DNA of 64,000 nucleotides from Siphonodentalium dalli (Eukaryota > Mollusca > Scaphopoda > Gadilida > Siphonodentaliidae): the NCBI GenBank assembly GCA_032622095.1, contig CP136065.1:215120151-215184150 (forward strand), read 5' to 3'. Below the pieces are notes generated by a model, which saw only the letters and a program-made list of their open reading frames with translations, made no database searches and was not told the DNA's origin. Shown in pieces: positions 10,681 through 23,151 of the stretch (the first letter of the stretch is position 1; every line of letters starts with the position of its first letter). The translations under genes were made by a program, and so were the position numbers.

Positions 10681-13600
10681 CGTGTATTATCAACTTAAAA
10701 GTAGAGGTAACTTTATCCAGAGTTTCATGCAATATATATGTGATGCTTATATCAGGTGACTAATAAATAGTTTAAATGACTGGAGGGGGCACTAATAATG
10801 TGTTCAGTCTTTACCTGAGCAATGCCATGTACCCTATCTAGTAATTGATAGATATGATGGACTTATTTTTTGTATGATGGAATGATTAGGTCCCGCACTG
10901 ACAGCACCCCTCCTCTCGTGCAAGTTTCCTCACTAAGCAGGTACTCACTGTCAGATGGCTCCATTTTCATACTTTAAAATCACCTCCATAACACCTTATT
11001 GTGAAGTGCATCATTAATCTACCATTTAGTAAAGGTATCCCACAAATTTGTCATAAATGTACTTCAAAGCTTCAAATATATTACTGTATGCAGACATCTA
11101 TCCAATTATTGGAGATCCTAACACAGGCTTGTCTTTCAACACACAATTGATACAAACGCTTGCCATTCAATGCACATATCTAAATTATTGTTCCTTCAAT
11201 ACATTGAAACTCCACAAGTACTACAGGGCATCAGATGAATATTTAAACTAATCTGTTTAAAAAATGAAAAGATTCTTTGCAAACTTCAAGCTTCTGTTGG
11301 CCCATCAGAGGAGATACTGTAGGGAATCTTTTTGAACAAACCACTTTGATTTGAAATGGAAGTGCGCGTCTAAAATATTGTAATCTGTGGGTAACATCAG
11401 GTGTGGTTTCTTCACTGCTTCAAGATTGCTGACTAATATTGATTTGAATTATAGATATTGGGATGAGATATCTCCAAATATTGACAGTAGAATTCTTGTC
11501 TATAGGCTCTATAAAAGCTGGTAATTTAGTGACACAGCTGGGTGATAATACAAATGGACACACTTTAGAAATGACTTATTGAAAGATGCAATTGCCCACA
11601 TGCCTGTAAATATATTCATTATTGACTGAATGTAATGCAGAACCGCATGCACTGTATCTGTAATTGATAAACATCTTGCAATGGTTATTTCATTTATAAC
11701 AGTGGTTATACATGTTGGTATATCTTAAAAGGATAAGATATAAAAATGTCGTTTCATCTCATCGATAGAGTCAATATTATTTTCATCTCATGCATCCATG
11801 AAATGTTGGAAGGTCTTCTCCCCAACTTGTTTGCAGAGGCCATATATCCAGGACAATGGAGAGAGAGAAAAAGAGAAATACTGTCAACCTATTTATTCAA
11901 ATTCGGGAAAAGTCCATAACAACAATATATAATATGTGATCTATAGTAGTACATACATGTATATATTAAAGTATGGAGCTTCAAAGATAAAATGAAAGTT
12001 GCACAAAATATTGATTTAAGTAATGAATGTAGTGGGTGTGCGTGTGTTATCGATGGACACGGCGCTGTGGTCGTTTGGGGACATTGTGTAAAGCGGTTGA
12101 CACAAAATATGCCCCAACAACCTATGTGCAATATCTCTCAATAACACACACGCATAAACCCACTGCATTCATTTCTGTATTTATATAGCTTTTTTATTGT
12201 GTATTCCCATAAACAAGACAGTCAATGACTGTGGGTCGCCCACCAGACTTTAAAGACTGAGAAGACTGAGACTCTGAAGACTACAAGGGTCAGCACGTGA
12301 CAATATCACTTAAGACAAGTAGTTCTAAACAGGGACATAGCTGGAGGTTCTCAGATGAGCATGGCTCGTCAAATGAAATTTCCAATTGCACACCACTGAC
12401 AAATCTCCAATCTCTTACCTTTTAAAGGAAACAACCATACCACAGTACTAAGTTCACAAAAATCCTTTTGCACATCCCTCTTAGATTGAATTTTACAACT
12501 GGTACCAGTACTTCAAGCTCTCAAACGTTGAAAATTACCAACCAAATAAAGTTAAAATTTGTGGCCAATTTGGTCCAACGATTTAACCTGAAGTAGGAAC
12601 ATATGGACTGTTGGTTTAAAAACATACATGAGGGAAAAACAAACCAAACTATGAGAAAAATTCTAACCTATGTTTTATGTGAACATCTAATCTACAACTA
12701 ATGTTATACCAGGCATTGAAATTTTCAAATGTTTAAATTTTGATCAAATAGGGAGTCAAAACTCCACCGTTCTACACTCCGTCCCCGTTGCCTCCAACAT
12801 TGCCCCAACCAGGCTTCCTAGAAATCAATATTATTATACCAGCACCAAACAGGATAGAGGAGAGTTAAATCTATTATATCTGCCCCTATTAGAACAAATA
12901 TGAAACCCCATCTATGAGATCCATTCATCTAGTAATATCAATATACCCACTATCCAATAGGGTATGATTTCACCTGGATGAGTGGTGGTTAACAAAATAA
13001 TATTGGGACAGCCAAGTCTGTATTTAGAGTGTCTGACCTTTGCAGAATGAGGTCCACAAAAGGTGAATTTAATGACACTCTTCCCCAAGGTGGAATAGCA
13101 CAACGTATTCACCCTCTGGGGACCTCATTTCCTAACGAGAGGCCTATCACGATCGACAGATGTTTAGCCCATACCTTGGCGATAGCGATTAGCTATAACC
13201 GATAATTGGTCTAAGATATGATCACAGTAATACATATATCAGTACTTAAACTTAAAATCAAAAGCTAAAATAATTTGTCTTAAGAAGTGGTTAAAGTATT
13301 TGGGGTGGGGGAGGAGTCGATTTAAATTTCATAACTCTGTACCTATTCACACAATGACCTCTCACTGTGAGATCCAATGGTTTAGCCATTAATAAATTTG
13401 ACAGATAGGGTAAACAATTATCCAGCCAGCAGGTTGTTTGTCTTTACCTTCATACAACCACCCCATAGAGCTTTGTAACATATGTCACCACTCAATTAAT
13501 AACAGATTTCGCTTGGAATGACATCTGTTAAAGGTACTCTCATATATTCTGGATATTGGATGTTCACATGGCAATTTATTGCTATCATTATATTACATGC

Positions 13601-13800
13601 AACTATTGCAATAAAATCTTCATATCTTCAAAAAAGGACATCACACCTAATTAATGGCATATACATACAACAAAAACAAATTAGTGTCAATGAATTTTTT
13701 TTTTTTAATTAAATATTTTTTTTATTATTTAAAATAAAAGTTTTTATTATTATGTGTTGCGTGTTAAATTGAGCGAGGAAATTAAATCTAAAAAAAAAAA
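10681..13800. other. No gene recognised
   Basis: About 3 kb of AT-rich sequence without repeats related to the rest of the window and without recognisable coding; possibly intronic or intergenic. It ends in T- and A-rich runs near 13,690-13,800. Confidence 0.35.
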
Positions 13801-14240
13801 TTTAATTAAAATTTTCAAATTTTTAACAAAAAAAAGGGTCATAACTCCTTTAAAATAAATCGGATCAACCCCAAATTCGAACTTGATCTGAATTTTGACC
13901 AGATAATCTCACATACCAAATTTGGTGTGAATCAGATGAAATTTTGTTTGAGTTATGGCAGCATGTGTAAATTCTAAGTAAAAAAAGGGCCATATCAAGC
14001 CAAAACTGTAAAAAAAAAAACTCGAATCAAACCCATATTCGAACTCGAACTGTAGTTTGGGCTGAGAAACCTGTATACAAAATTTGGTTCCGATCAAATA
14101 AAAAATGTTAGTGTTATCGCATTATGCCTAAAGTGTCTACGGACGGAGAGACAGATGGATGTACAGATGGGTGGATGAACGACGAGTGGTCAATCCGGAC
14201 ATTGACACTGTGTGTACCATACTATGGTATCGGTACACAT
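13800..14240 (+). mobile_element. Pearl/Helitron-type satellite-cored element, type 2, copy 1
   Basis: Two core units of about 150 bp start with GGGTCATAACTCC/AGGGCCATATC (about 13,838 and 13,988) and contain TCGGATCAA.CCC..ATTCGAACT. A purine-rich GACGGACGGAGAG-like tail follows, then a closing hairpin (GTACCATAC / GTAT.GGTAC, 14,212-14,237). This is the architecture of the pearl elements described in bivalves and of Helentron-associated elements: a repeat core plus terminal hairpin and no coding. Confidence 0.65.
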
Positions 14241-14790
14241 AAAAAGTTTTATCTCATGCATAGTACAAGAAAAATGTATCAAAGTTCAAACCTGTTGTGC
14301 CTCTTTAATATTTCTGTTCACATTTGTAATCAATTGAAATCAATGTCGAAAAAGCTTTCCATTAATATATAAATAAAACATACTAGACCTACAGTTCTAA
14401 AAGTGTTTTGAATAATTATTTTGTTCTGATAGACTGATACAGAGTTCTCAAGTTGTCTTCCCATGCAACCAACAAATCTACTAAACACAATCACAGTATT
14501 AACCTCCAATAGTAATGCTATTAAACAATAAAACCAGATTATGCCTTTAAGATGAAATTTAAATAACCATGCATATAAAATATAACAGCATAAACATTCC
14601 ATCTATGATATATCATCATAATGCCAACACTTCTGCTAGCAGTTAATTAACTCCATGCAAGAGAGAGTCATTGTCACTTGATACTATCTCTGTTGCTCAA
14701 TGTGAGAAGACAACTTCATAGCATTGTAAACCTGATTTATTAGATTCTACTTGGACAGTGCAACTGTGTATCTTTGATATATTTTAGAGA
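14241..14790. other. No recognisable feature
   Basis: AT-rich spacer between two type 2 elements. Confidence 0.35.
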
Positions 14791-15322
14791 TGAATAAAAT
14801 AATCAAAGGGTCATAACGCCCGCCATTAAATAATATCGGATCAAACCCATATTCGAACTCGATCTGTATTTTGAGTTGAGAAACTCACATACAAAATTTG
14901 GTTTCTATCAGTTGAAAAATGGTTGATTTATCGAAGCATGCATGAATTCTATGTCAAAGGGCCATAACACCATTAACAAATATCGGATCAAACCCATATT
15001 CAAACTTGTATGTATTTTGGGCTAAGTAACTCGCATATCAGATTTGGTGACGGTCAGATAATTTTTTTTTGAGTTATGGCAGCATGCATGAATTCGAAAA
15101 AGGGCCATAACTCCGTAAAAAAATCGGATCAAACACATATTCGAACTTGATCTGTATTTGGTGCTGAGAAATTCATATACAAAATTTGGTTCTGATCAGA
15201 TAGAAAATATTTCAGTTATCGCACCATGCGTAAAGTGTCTACAGACAGACGACGGACTAACGACGAGGGGTCAATCCGGACGACACTATGTTTACCATAC
15301 TATGGTATGGGTAAACATAATA
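14791..15322 (+). mobile_element. Pearl/Helitron-type satellite-cored element, type 2, copy 2
   Basis: Three core units (AGGGCCATAAC... at about 14,807, 14,957 and 15,102; spacing about 150 and 145) end in the same GACAGACGACGGAC tail. The closing hairpin at 15,287-15,319 is nearly perfect (ATGTTTACCATA / TATGGTATGGGTAAACAT). Confidence 0.7.
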
Positions 15323-15325
15323 TAA

Positions 15326-16165
15326 GTGTCAATGACACTGTAGCTCAACTGAGGTAGGGGAATATTTTAATGGTTGACAGTAAATGGAGGAATAGGTAAG
15401 GTGCTAATTGAAATGTCTAACCTAGCTGTGCCAAAGGATTTAGTCATGCAAAGAGTAAAATCCAAAATGGCCACCAGCGGCCATGTTTTTTGGCCGAATG
15501 GCCCCAAAATAACTCGTTCCCGTCTACATGTCATTGCTGACATCTATGACAAATTTCATGAAGTTCTGACCAAAGATACGACCTGTAGCCCGTGCCAAAG
15601 GATTTAGTCATGCAAAGAGTAAAATCCAAGATGGCTGCTGGCTGCCATGTTTTTTTGGCCGAGCAAGCCAAAAATGACTCGTTCCCATCTACATGTCATT
15701 GTTAACATCCATGACAAATTTCATGAAGATCCGACTAAAGCTACGACCTGCAGCCCGCGCCAAAGGATTTAGTCATGCGAAGGGTAAATCCAAAATGGCT
15801 GCTGGCGGCCATGTTTTTTGACAGAACGACCCCAAAATAACTCGTTCCCATCTACATGTCAATAGTAACAGCCATGACAAATTTCAAGATGATCAGACGA
15901 ACAGTACTACCTGTAGACCGCGCCAATGGATTTAATTTTGAAATTCAAGATGGCCGCCAGCGGCCATGTTTTTTGGCCGAATGACCCCAAGATGACTCGT
16001 TCCCATCTACATGTCAATGTCAACATTCATGACAAATTTCATAAAGATCAGACCAAAGGTACGACCTGTAGCCCGCGCCAAAGGAAATTGTTGATAGACA
16101 CAGACACACGTACGACGGACGCCAACTCATGGCAATAGCTCAAACTTACAAAGTAAGTTGAGCTA
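15326..16165 (+). mobile_element. Pearl/Helitron-type satellite-cored element, type 1, copy 1
   Basis: The left end is a palindrome (GTGTCAATGACAC, 15,326-15,338) followed by TAGCTCAACT. Then come four core units of about 155-165 bp, with CCAAAGGATTTAG at 15,431, 15,595, 15,760, 15,923 and the tail at 16,078. Each has AAGATGGC.GCCAGCGGCC, ACTCGTTCCCATCTACATG and ACGACCTGTAGCCCGCGCC. The right end has a GACAGAC tail and a 30-nt hairpin (TAGCTCAAACTTAC / GTAAGTTGAGCTA, 16,136-16,165) whose arm repeats the left-end TAGCTCAACT. No coding. Confidence 0.8.
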
Positions 16166-16533
16166 AAAATTACCCTATTTGAACAAATCTGAACCCGGTC
16201 ACCCAAGGCCCATCCATACCGAATATAATTTAATTTCATTAAAGATTAAAGTTGCATAACTCTGCAGATGTTATAATGGTGTTACCATTTTCAAATTGTA
16301 TAACATGTTTAAAAAAAAATTATGTTTGTTAAATTGATCAAGGTGAAAATTCCAAAAAAAACTGAATTAAAATTTTTGTTTTGTTTTTTGAGTTATGTCA
16401 CTGGCTCCGCCAACATTTGACCCAGTGACCTCATTTGAATTAATCTGAATCACAGTCCCCACAAGGACCCTTTGTACAAAATATGAACCCATTCGCCCCA
16501 ATGAAATTTGAGAAGTAGTCATTTTAAATGAAA
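16166..16533. repeat. Fragment of a related satellite-cored element
   Basis: Core-like phrases (GTGACCTCATTTGAA, TATGAACCCATTCGCC) are shared with the element end at 18,400-18,620, but no terminal hairpin is present. Likely the remains of an element interrupted by its neighbours. Confidence 0.5.
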
Positions 16534-17196
16534 GTGTCAATGACACTCTAGCTCAACTTAGGTAGGGGAATTATTTAATGGTTGACAGTATATAGGAAAG
16601 GCAAGGTGCTAATTGCAATGTCTGACCTGTGCCAAAGGATTTAGTCATGCAAAGAGTAAAATCCAAGATGGCTGCTGGCGGCCATGTTTTTTGGCCAACT
16701 GACCACAAAGGACTCGTTCCCATCTACATGTCATTGTTAACATCCATGACAAATTTCATGAAGATCTGACCAAAGCTACGACCTGTAGCCCGCGACAAAT
16801 GATTTAGTCATGCAAAGAGTAAAATTCAAGATGGCTGCTGGCGGCCATGTTTTTTGGCCGAACGACCCCAATATCACTCGTTCCCATCTACATGTCAATA
16901 TTAACATTCATGACTAATTTCATGATGATCAGACGAATAGTACGACCTGTAGCCCGCGCCAATGGATTGAATTTTGAAATCCAAGATGGCTGCCAGCGGC
17001 CATGTTTTTTTGGCCGAATGACACCAAAATGACTCGTTCCCATCTACATGTCAATGTCAACATTTATGACAAATTTCATAAAGATCAGAACAAAGGTACG
17101 ACGTGTAGCCCGCGCCAAAGGAAATTGTTGACGGACAGACGGACGACGGACGCCAAACCATGGCAATAGCTCAAACTTACAAAGTAAGTTTAGCTA
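16534..17196 (+). mobile_element. Pearl/Helitron-type satellite-cored element, type 1, copy 2
   Basis: Same ends as the copy at 15,326: palindrome GTGTCAATGACAC at 16,534-16,546 and closing hairpin at 17,167-17,196. It has three core units instead of four (starts about 16,631, 16,795, 16,959; tail 17,114). The copies differ by one core unit, as expected for elements that gain and lose core repeats. Confidence 0.8.
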
Positions 17197-18239
17197 ACAA
17201 GAAATTATGGCATTGAATTCCATGTAAAAAAGGACGACCGTGCAGTCACGACGTACCTGCACTATACTCAGACTAATATGTGTTGACTTACATGTATATG
17301 AACGTCAAGATTTAATTAACTATAAATATTTCTTATAACCAATTACGTACACGAAGTTGGTTGCTTGTGGTAGGGGGATTGGGTCTGTTCCTCATAATTA
17401 TCATATTGTACTCATACATGTATCTTCCAGCCTTTCGATCGTGGCTCCCCGGGGCCATTGTTTTGACTGGCACATTATGCCCATTCTCAATTTGGATGAA
17501 ATATTAGTTGTACTCGCCTCCACAACCCTTGGCCTTGGTTGGAAATTGGGGTTATTATGAGTGAGAACTTGGGTTTAGCCCCTCATAATTTGGGTTGTTT
17601 GTTTGTTTCAAATCACAACCCAAATCATTAGAATATAAGTAAGGAAGAACATTCAATTTCCAAGAACATGTTTTATTTGTACCTGTACAAATTATATAGT
17701 GATTTTATAGGTTGGGATTTGATCAGTTTGATTACAATTGCATGGAGCTACATTTACACCAGCGCGGACTCGGAGCCATGCACTATGAAACAACGTCAAC
17801 CCAACCAAACCTAATGCGAACCATGCCAACATTATGCCTGCTTTGTGTGCTTTGTCGCGTCCCTGTCAAAACGTCAATAACTTTCGCGGGAAAATGCGCG
17901 TGCCAATATGACGTCGCTTTGGATACAACATATGACGTAACCTAACAGTTTACGTGAACATGCTTCTACTAATTTACTAAACTAAAGAAAAGTTTATTTA
18001 GTTATATAATAAACGTTCAAGATATTTATGAATTATGTTGTTTTCGCGAGGTGGCTAAGGAAAATTTGCTGTTTTACGTAAATTTCCGACATTTCCCGAA
18101 TGTCCGGTCGACAATATTTATGCTAAAAGTCATGATTATTGTTCAAAGAATAAACCATGTAATGCCTTAACGCAATGAATACTGTTATGTTGGCTATATG
18201 AAAAGTAACATTTTGTAGTTTTAATTTAATTGCAATGAC
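17197..18239. other. No gene recognised
   Basis: Non-coding sequence without recognised repeats; a plus-strand frame at 17,712-17,945 has no recognisable domain. Confidence 0.35.
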
Positions 18240-18305
18240 GTTTCAAGATGGCGGCCCCTCAAATCCAAGATGGCGGCGCTCCTAATTCAAGATGGCGGCG
18301 CCCAT
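18240..18305 (+). repeat. Three copies of a CAAGATGGCGGC motif
   Basis: CAAGATGGCGGC occurs three times in 66 bp, joined by short CTC/CCT linkers. The word matches the known YY1-type core (AAGATGGCGGC), but here it is simply a short tandem repeat. The same word is scattered through the foldback element at 43.5-48.5 kb. Confidence 0.75.
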
Positions 18306-18326
18306 GTTCGAAAGCGAACTTAGTAT

Positions 18327-18395
18327 AAGGACGACCTGCGCATATGTTGCTGCGCAACATATGCGCGGCTGGGCTGCGCCCAGCTGGTCGTCCTT
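18327..18395. repeat. Perfect three-way-junction (cloverleaf) palindrome
   Basis: An outer stem of 10 bp (AAGGACGACC 18,327-18,336 with GGTCGTCCTT 18,386-18,395) encloses two perfect hairpins: a 13-bp stem (18,338-18,350 with 18,354-18,366) and a 7-bp stem (18,368-18,374 with 18,378-18,384). Both hairpin loops are the trinucleotide TGC. Only single unpaired bases (18,337, 18,367, 18,385) separate the stems. Confidence 0.95.
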
Positions 18396-18399
18396 AAAA

Positions 18400-18618
18400 A
18401 ATTACTATGGTGGAAAAGAGTTATGGTCCTAGCTTCGCAACTATTTGACCGTGTGACCTCATTTGAACAAACCTGAATGTGATTCACATAGGGAACATCC
18501 ACACCAAATATGAACCCATTCTGTCTAGCGGTTTTGGAGGAGAAGATGATTCTTGACGGACGGACGGACAAGGAGTGATGATTATAGCTCCACCGGAAAC
18601 TTCGTTTCGGGTGAGCTA
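18400..18618 (+). mobile_element. Right end of a third satellite-cored (pearl-like) element
   Basis: A core fragment (GTTATGGTCC, TTTGACCGTGTGACCTC, TATGAACCCATTC) is followed by a GACGGACGGACGGAC tail and a closing hairpin at about 18,584-18,618 (TAGCTCCACCGGAAAC / GTTTCGGGTGAGCTA). The left end is not present. Confidence 0.65.
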
Positions 18619-21168
18619 AAAAGCTGTAAGTATTTATTTTCATAAAATCTGCCGAGTATTTTTAACCCACACAGAACCAAGTCAGTCCAATAATAGCTTG
18701 AGTTTCACTAGACCAAGTCTTCTCAGTCCACAACAGCTTGGGACATCTGTTGGGTTGATGCTGTTTTGGAAGAATCCCCTCCCATTACTCTTCTATAACA
18801 AACTTTACATCCATAATTGTGTGTGGGAGTTATCTTGCTTATATGTCTTCAGGTGAGGTCAAATGGATGTTTTGTGTATATGAACATATATGGCAGCCTT
18901 TCCCAAGCATGATGATACAAAAGTATCAAACATGCATAATTATATCAGAGGTCCATTAAATGTCAGAGAAACAAAATTGATAAGTAAACAAAGCTTTGTT
19001 TTCCAGAGAATTTAAGCAATATATGAAACGATCATGTCATCACTTTACCTTTTCTATCAAGATTATTCTGTCAGATTATTTATCACATTCAGGGGTTCAT
19101 GTGAATGTCTGGGCTTCACATGTACATAGTGTACATATTTTGAATGAAAGTCCATTCTAGAAGAGTAACAGGAGGGGACTTAGTCCTAAAACAGCATCAT
19201 CGCAACCGATATCCGATGTTGTGGACCGAGAAGACTTTGTCTAGAGTATCAGCTGTGAATTTTCAATCGATTTCAATGTTCTGGTCACGTGATGCCACGG
19301 GCGATGCATTTGAACTATGAGGGGAAAAATGACATTGGAGATTTTGTTTTTGTGATGCGTACTATAAAAACGAATGGAGACCTCACTTTAATGTCCTCAT
19401 AGTAGTGAGCATCCCTACCAAATTTCATTGAGATCCAAGCTACTGTTCAAATTATGATATCAAAAGACATCAGGCGTACGTACGCGTGTCTGACGGACGG
19501 CTAGACAGGTGCAACACAGTATACCCCAATGTTTTTAATAAAATATGTTTACACATATGAAAATAATGCATGAACAGTATGTATCACGCAGCTTGAAATA
19601 ATTATAGCTTCCACATCAGTAATCAAATAATATAATATGTCCTTACTGCGAATTGCCCATTGTCAATGTTTGTAACATTTGTCTTGCTTGTAAGCATAAT
19701 ATAAATTTTATTTTGAGAAGTTTGAATTGGTTTTAAGAAAACGTCCGATATCCTAAAGTTCTTCATAGTTTCATAATTTTGGGAATCTGTGCCCCATTGC
19801 TTATATATTACAGCACCAAAGGGACGGAGTTTCCAAAGATTGTGAAGTTACAAGTCGAGGCATGATAACACTTATATATACTATAGCAAGTGACAATATC
19901 ATATCAATATTAACACCTAACACTACCATACATTGTGACTATTTGCAATAGGTCCCCAATTGCAGAGGTGCCCTAAAATGGCGAAAAAAGAGAGATTTGA
20001 AGGGCAACAGTCAATTGAGACTGATTTTAAATGAATAACGACATGATAAATGAATAACGACATGATAATGGTGGCTTGTTCTAGCAGTAATATTCGCCAA
20101 TGTCACTGGTGCAGACCAATATGATGATACACATTCGCTATGGGCATACAGTGTCATATATGCCTACCTTACTCGTATTTAAATTTCGTGCAGTACTAAT
20201 TTTTGCACACCCATCGATGTGCAAATTTAAAACTGAGCAAAAACTAGAAGGAATCCTGAGTTTACATTAAACCACATGACAGACAAAAGGGCTATGTTGA
20301 TGTATTACACACATTACTCAATGTTAGACTGAATGAACAAATATATGTCTGCATGTATGCCAATAGTTTCATACAAGCAACCAACATCTACACAATTACC
20401 CATATGTGAATTGACAAAACATGGTAACATTGATGATGTTGAAATACATGTGATTGTTAAGAAGTACACATGATCCAGACTGATGGTGCGCGAAAGCACG
20501 ACCTACAACCATGGAGTGACACCTTCCCTGACCAAATAGCCTGAATTAGTTATGTCAACACAACCTGCTGATAAGTAGCATATACACGGTTGTGGTGTTA
20601 CTTCTTTCTAGTTCATTTCAATGATGTCTATAACCATTTCAGGGTCCGAATAATTATTTCGAGCATATAAACAAACATCTTCACAACAAATTGATGACGC
20701 AGTTATGTTTTACACTATGAAAATCTGTCTTGATGGTGTTTAAGATATACATGTATCTTCGGGAATGATTAAGCACTTAAAATGTCATCAGATCCAAGAT
20801 ATTTACAAAAATATTTGTGTCCATTTTAAATTCGCCCATTTAAAACTGAGCAAAAAAATAGTGCTACACAAATTTATATACAAGTAAGGTATACACAGCA
20901 AATGTTTATCAACCTTGGCACATATTTTTGATAGAACAAGCCACTTTTATCGATTATTGTATCATTTTTCGTTTAAAATATGTCTCAATTGAAACATACA
21001 TACACCCATTCCTCCCTTCAAATCTTTTTTTTTCGCCCATTTATGGGACCTACGCAAATGGGGATATACTAATTTGGATAACCAAATCAGCTTTTGTGAA
21101 ATTCCATTGTTGTTGTACTGGATGATATGGGGACCATTAAATCGTATTATGTGTCTTTAATAATGAAA
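18619..21168. other. No gene recognised; small repeats only
   Basis: A GACGGACGG tail-like motif lies near 19,490. An exact 19-bp tandem duplication (AATGAATAACGACATGAT) lies at about 20,031-20,068. The phrase GCAGAGGTGCCCTAAAATGG at 19,966 recurs near 60,840, and AAAACTGAGCAAAAA occurs at 20,229 and 20,842. Confidence 0.4.
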
Positions 21169-21215
21169 GTGTCAATGGCACTGTAGCTCAACCTGGAGAG
21201 GTGATAATTCAAGAG
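21169..21215 (+). mobile_element. Left-end fragment of a type 1 pearl-like element
   Basis: GTGTCAATGGCAC followed by TGTAGCTCAACCTGG matches the left ends at 15,326 and 16,534, but core units and right hairpin are missing. Confidence 0.6.
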
Positions 21216-21599
21216 GCGTCGCTAAATAGAGGGTCTCAGTTGCAGGTTTAAACTCCAAGTTATGTACCCCCAAAGGAGACCCTCTAACAACGTCCCTGCA
21301 CGAATGTCATAATTGGTCAATACTCCAATACATAATTTAGGTTGTTTGCCACGAGACAACCACTTCATTGCCGCAGTGTGCAAGCTGTTCTGATCAAACC
21401 CAATCACCCATCGATAATGGGCCCACGAGCACAGGGATATAATCTACACTATTACAATACAGTGATCAACTGCACTTGACGCCTTCTGTGTAACTCCCAT
21501 AACCTTGTGATTACAATTATTATGGTCCATAGTATAGGGCCCTGATCACTGGAGAAATAATCCAGTATGTCAACGCCGAAAGACGGTCTTCCCCCAGAA

Positions 21600-23151
21600 G
21601 CTGCAGTTTTATACTTAATGCATTAAATCTACCCAGTAGAATAGAACGACACGATATTACCGAAATTAATGCTAAAGAAAGCACGCAGTATCGTTCAAAT
21701 GAACGACAATGCATTGCAAGTAAAATTAGCGAAATCAGTTCGAATAAATCAATCCAACAAACATGTGCGATCGGTTCACCTTGCATACGCGGTTTTGATT
21801 TGTCCAAGGTACAGCTGTCTGACATTGACTCACCTGACGCGATCGGTTCGCGTAATTCATTATTCCAGGAGCAATGTGATTGTTCTTCGCAGTTCAAATA
21901 TGCAGAGACAGCGCGAACAAGCATAGCACGCGGGCTTCGTGAAAATATCAGTGGGATCAGTGCCTTCTCTCTAGAATACATTTTACTAGTTATTTTACAT
22001 GGATACAGAATTCCATTTTTAGCCGATCCTGGATCAGCTAATCTAGCAAATAACAAATCGACGTTAAATAACGCGCAGTTTGTAGAGCAAGAAATCGAAC
22101 GGTTGCTGACAGAACGGTGCATTTCGATCAGCGAAACAATTCCAAAAGTCGTTAACCCGTTAACCGTGTCGGTAAATCGCAAAGGAAAGCGCAGACTCGT
22201 TCTGGACTGTATACATATAAATGATTCTTTTGGCAAAGTTCAAATTTTACATGGAAGATAGTTCCGTAGCTCGCGAACTGTTAACAGTGGGCGATTACTG
22301 TAATATATTTTGATTGATTTAGCTCATGTTATCACGTTTTTATAAACGAAAGTTACAGAAGTTATCTTGGTTTCAAATGGTCATATAAAGGTAATGATAT
22401 TTACTTCATTTTTAAAGTTTTACCATTTGGAATATCCTGTACTGGTCATAACCGAAGTTAACAGGGTCATGATACAATAGTGGAGAGCACAGGGTATCAA
22501 GGTGGTCATGTTTTTGGACGATGGCATTGCAGGGGCTCCTGGTTTTGACAAAGCGTTGGAAGTCAGCAAAATAATTCAAAGTGATTTGTCCAGATTTTGA
22601 TTTAAAGTATCTGAAACTAAATGCCATTGTGTCCCCTCGGTTCAAACGAAATGGCTTGGTTTGAATTGGAATTTCACAGAAGGTCGGGTTTATGTGTCCC
22701 AAGAGAGAATGAAACGGTTCATAACATGCTTGCAAGCATTATTGGAAAGTATACACTTATCGGGCAAAATTTACAAGCGCAAATTTTGGCCGGAGTTCTA
22801 GGTCAATTGACTTCAATGAGCGGGTCTTTGGATGCACCATTAAGTTTGCATCAGCGTCATTTACAAAAAAATGCTTATCCTGCAAGAACAGCTGGAATTC
22901 ACCAGTGCTTGTCACCGAAGATGCAATAATCGAACTAACATATTGGCTTGAAAACATATAAAATCTAGTGTAGAAGTGTACACTGAAAGTGTGTACACAG
23001 ACGCCTCGTTTACGGCGTATGGAGGTTATCTGGAAGAGGTAGACAGTTCCGATGTTATTGGAACGTGGTCGGATTCAGAAGCCATAAAGAGTGCAACGTG
23101 GAGAGAACTCGAAGCGGAAAGCAGGTATTGTAAGTCCAGTTTGGAGAATTG
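21600..23151 (+). pseudogene. DIRS-type retrotransposon: reverse transcriptase and RNase H (decayed)
   Basis: The frame at 21,800-22,261 carries the N-terminal RT signature of DIRS-like elements: GYRIPFL, NNKSTLNNAQFVEQEIERLL, VVNPLTVSVNRKGKRRLVLD and HIN. It then breaks at 22,261, where the family continues with an ED-containing stretch. Across later frames one sees EDSSVARELLTVGDY, the catalytic FLDDGIAG (22,510-22,530), WLGLNWN, and the RNase H end VYTDASFTAYGG...GTWSD...ATWRELEAESR (to about 23,124). Several stops and frameshifts make it non-functional. After the RNase H motif about 130 family residues are missing and repeat X follows. A longer minus-strand open frame over the same DNA is only a shadow. 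Confidence 0.85.

Noticed and set aside
10863-10970. Short minus-strand frame starting MKMEPSDSEYLLSEE that could be a host first exon
   Set aside because: Only 35 codons, a weak internal GTGAGT donor and no partner exon found; not enough support.
21520-22236. 238-codon open frame on the minus strand, the longest closed frame in the window
   Set aside because: It lies antisense to the DIRS-type RT, whose motifs are clear on the plus strand, and its own product shows no domain. It is a shadow.
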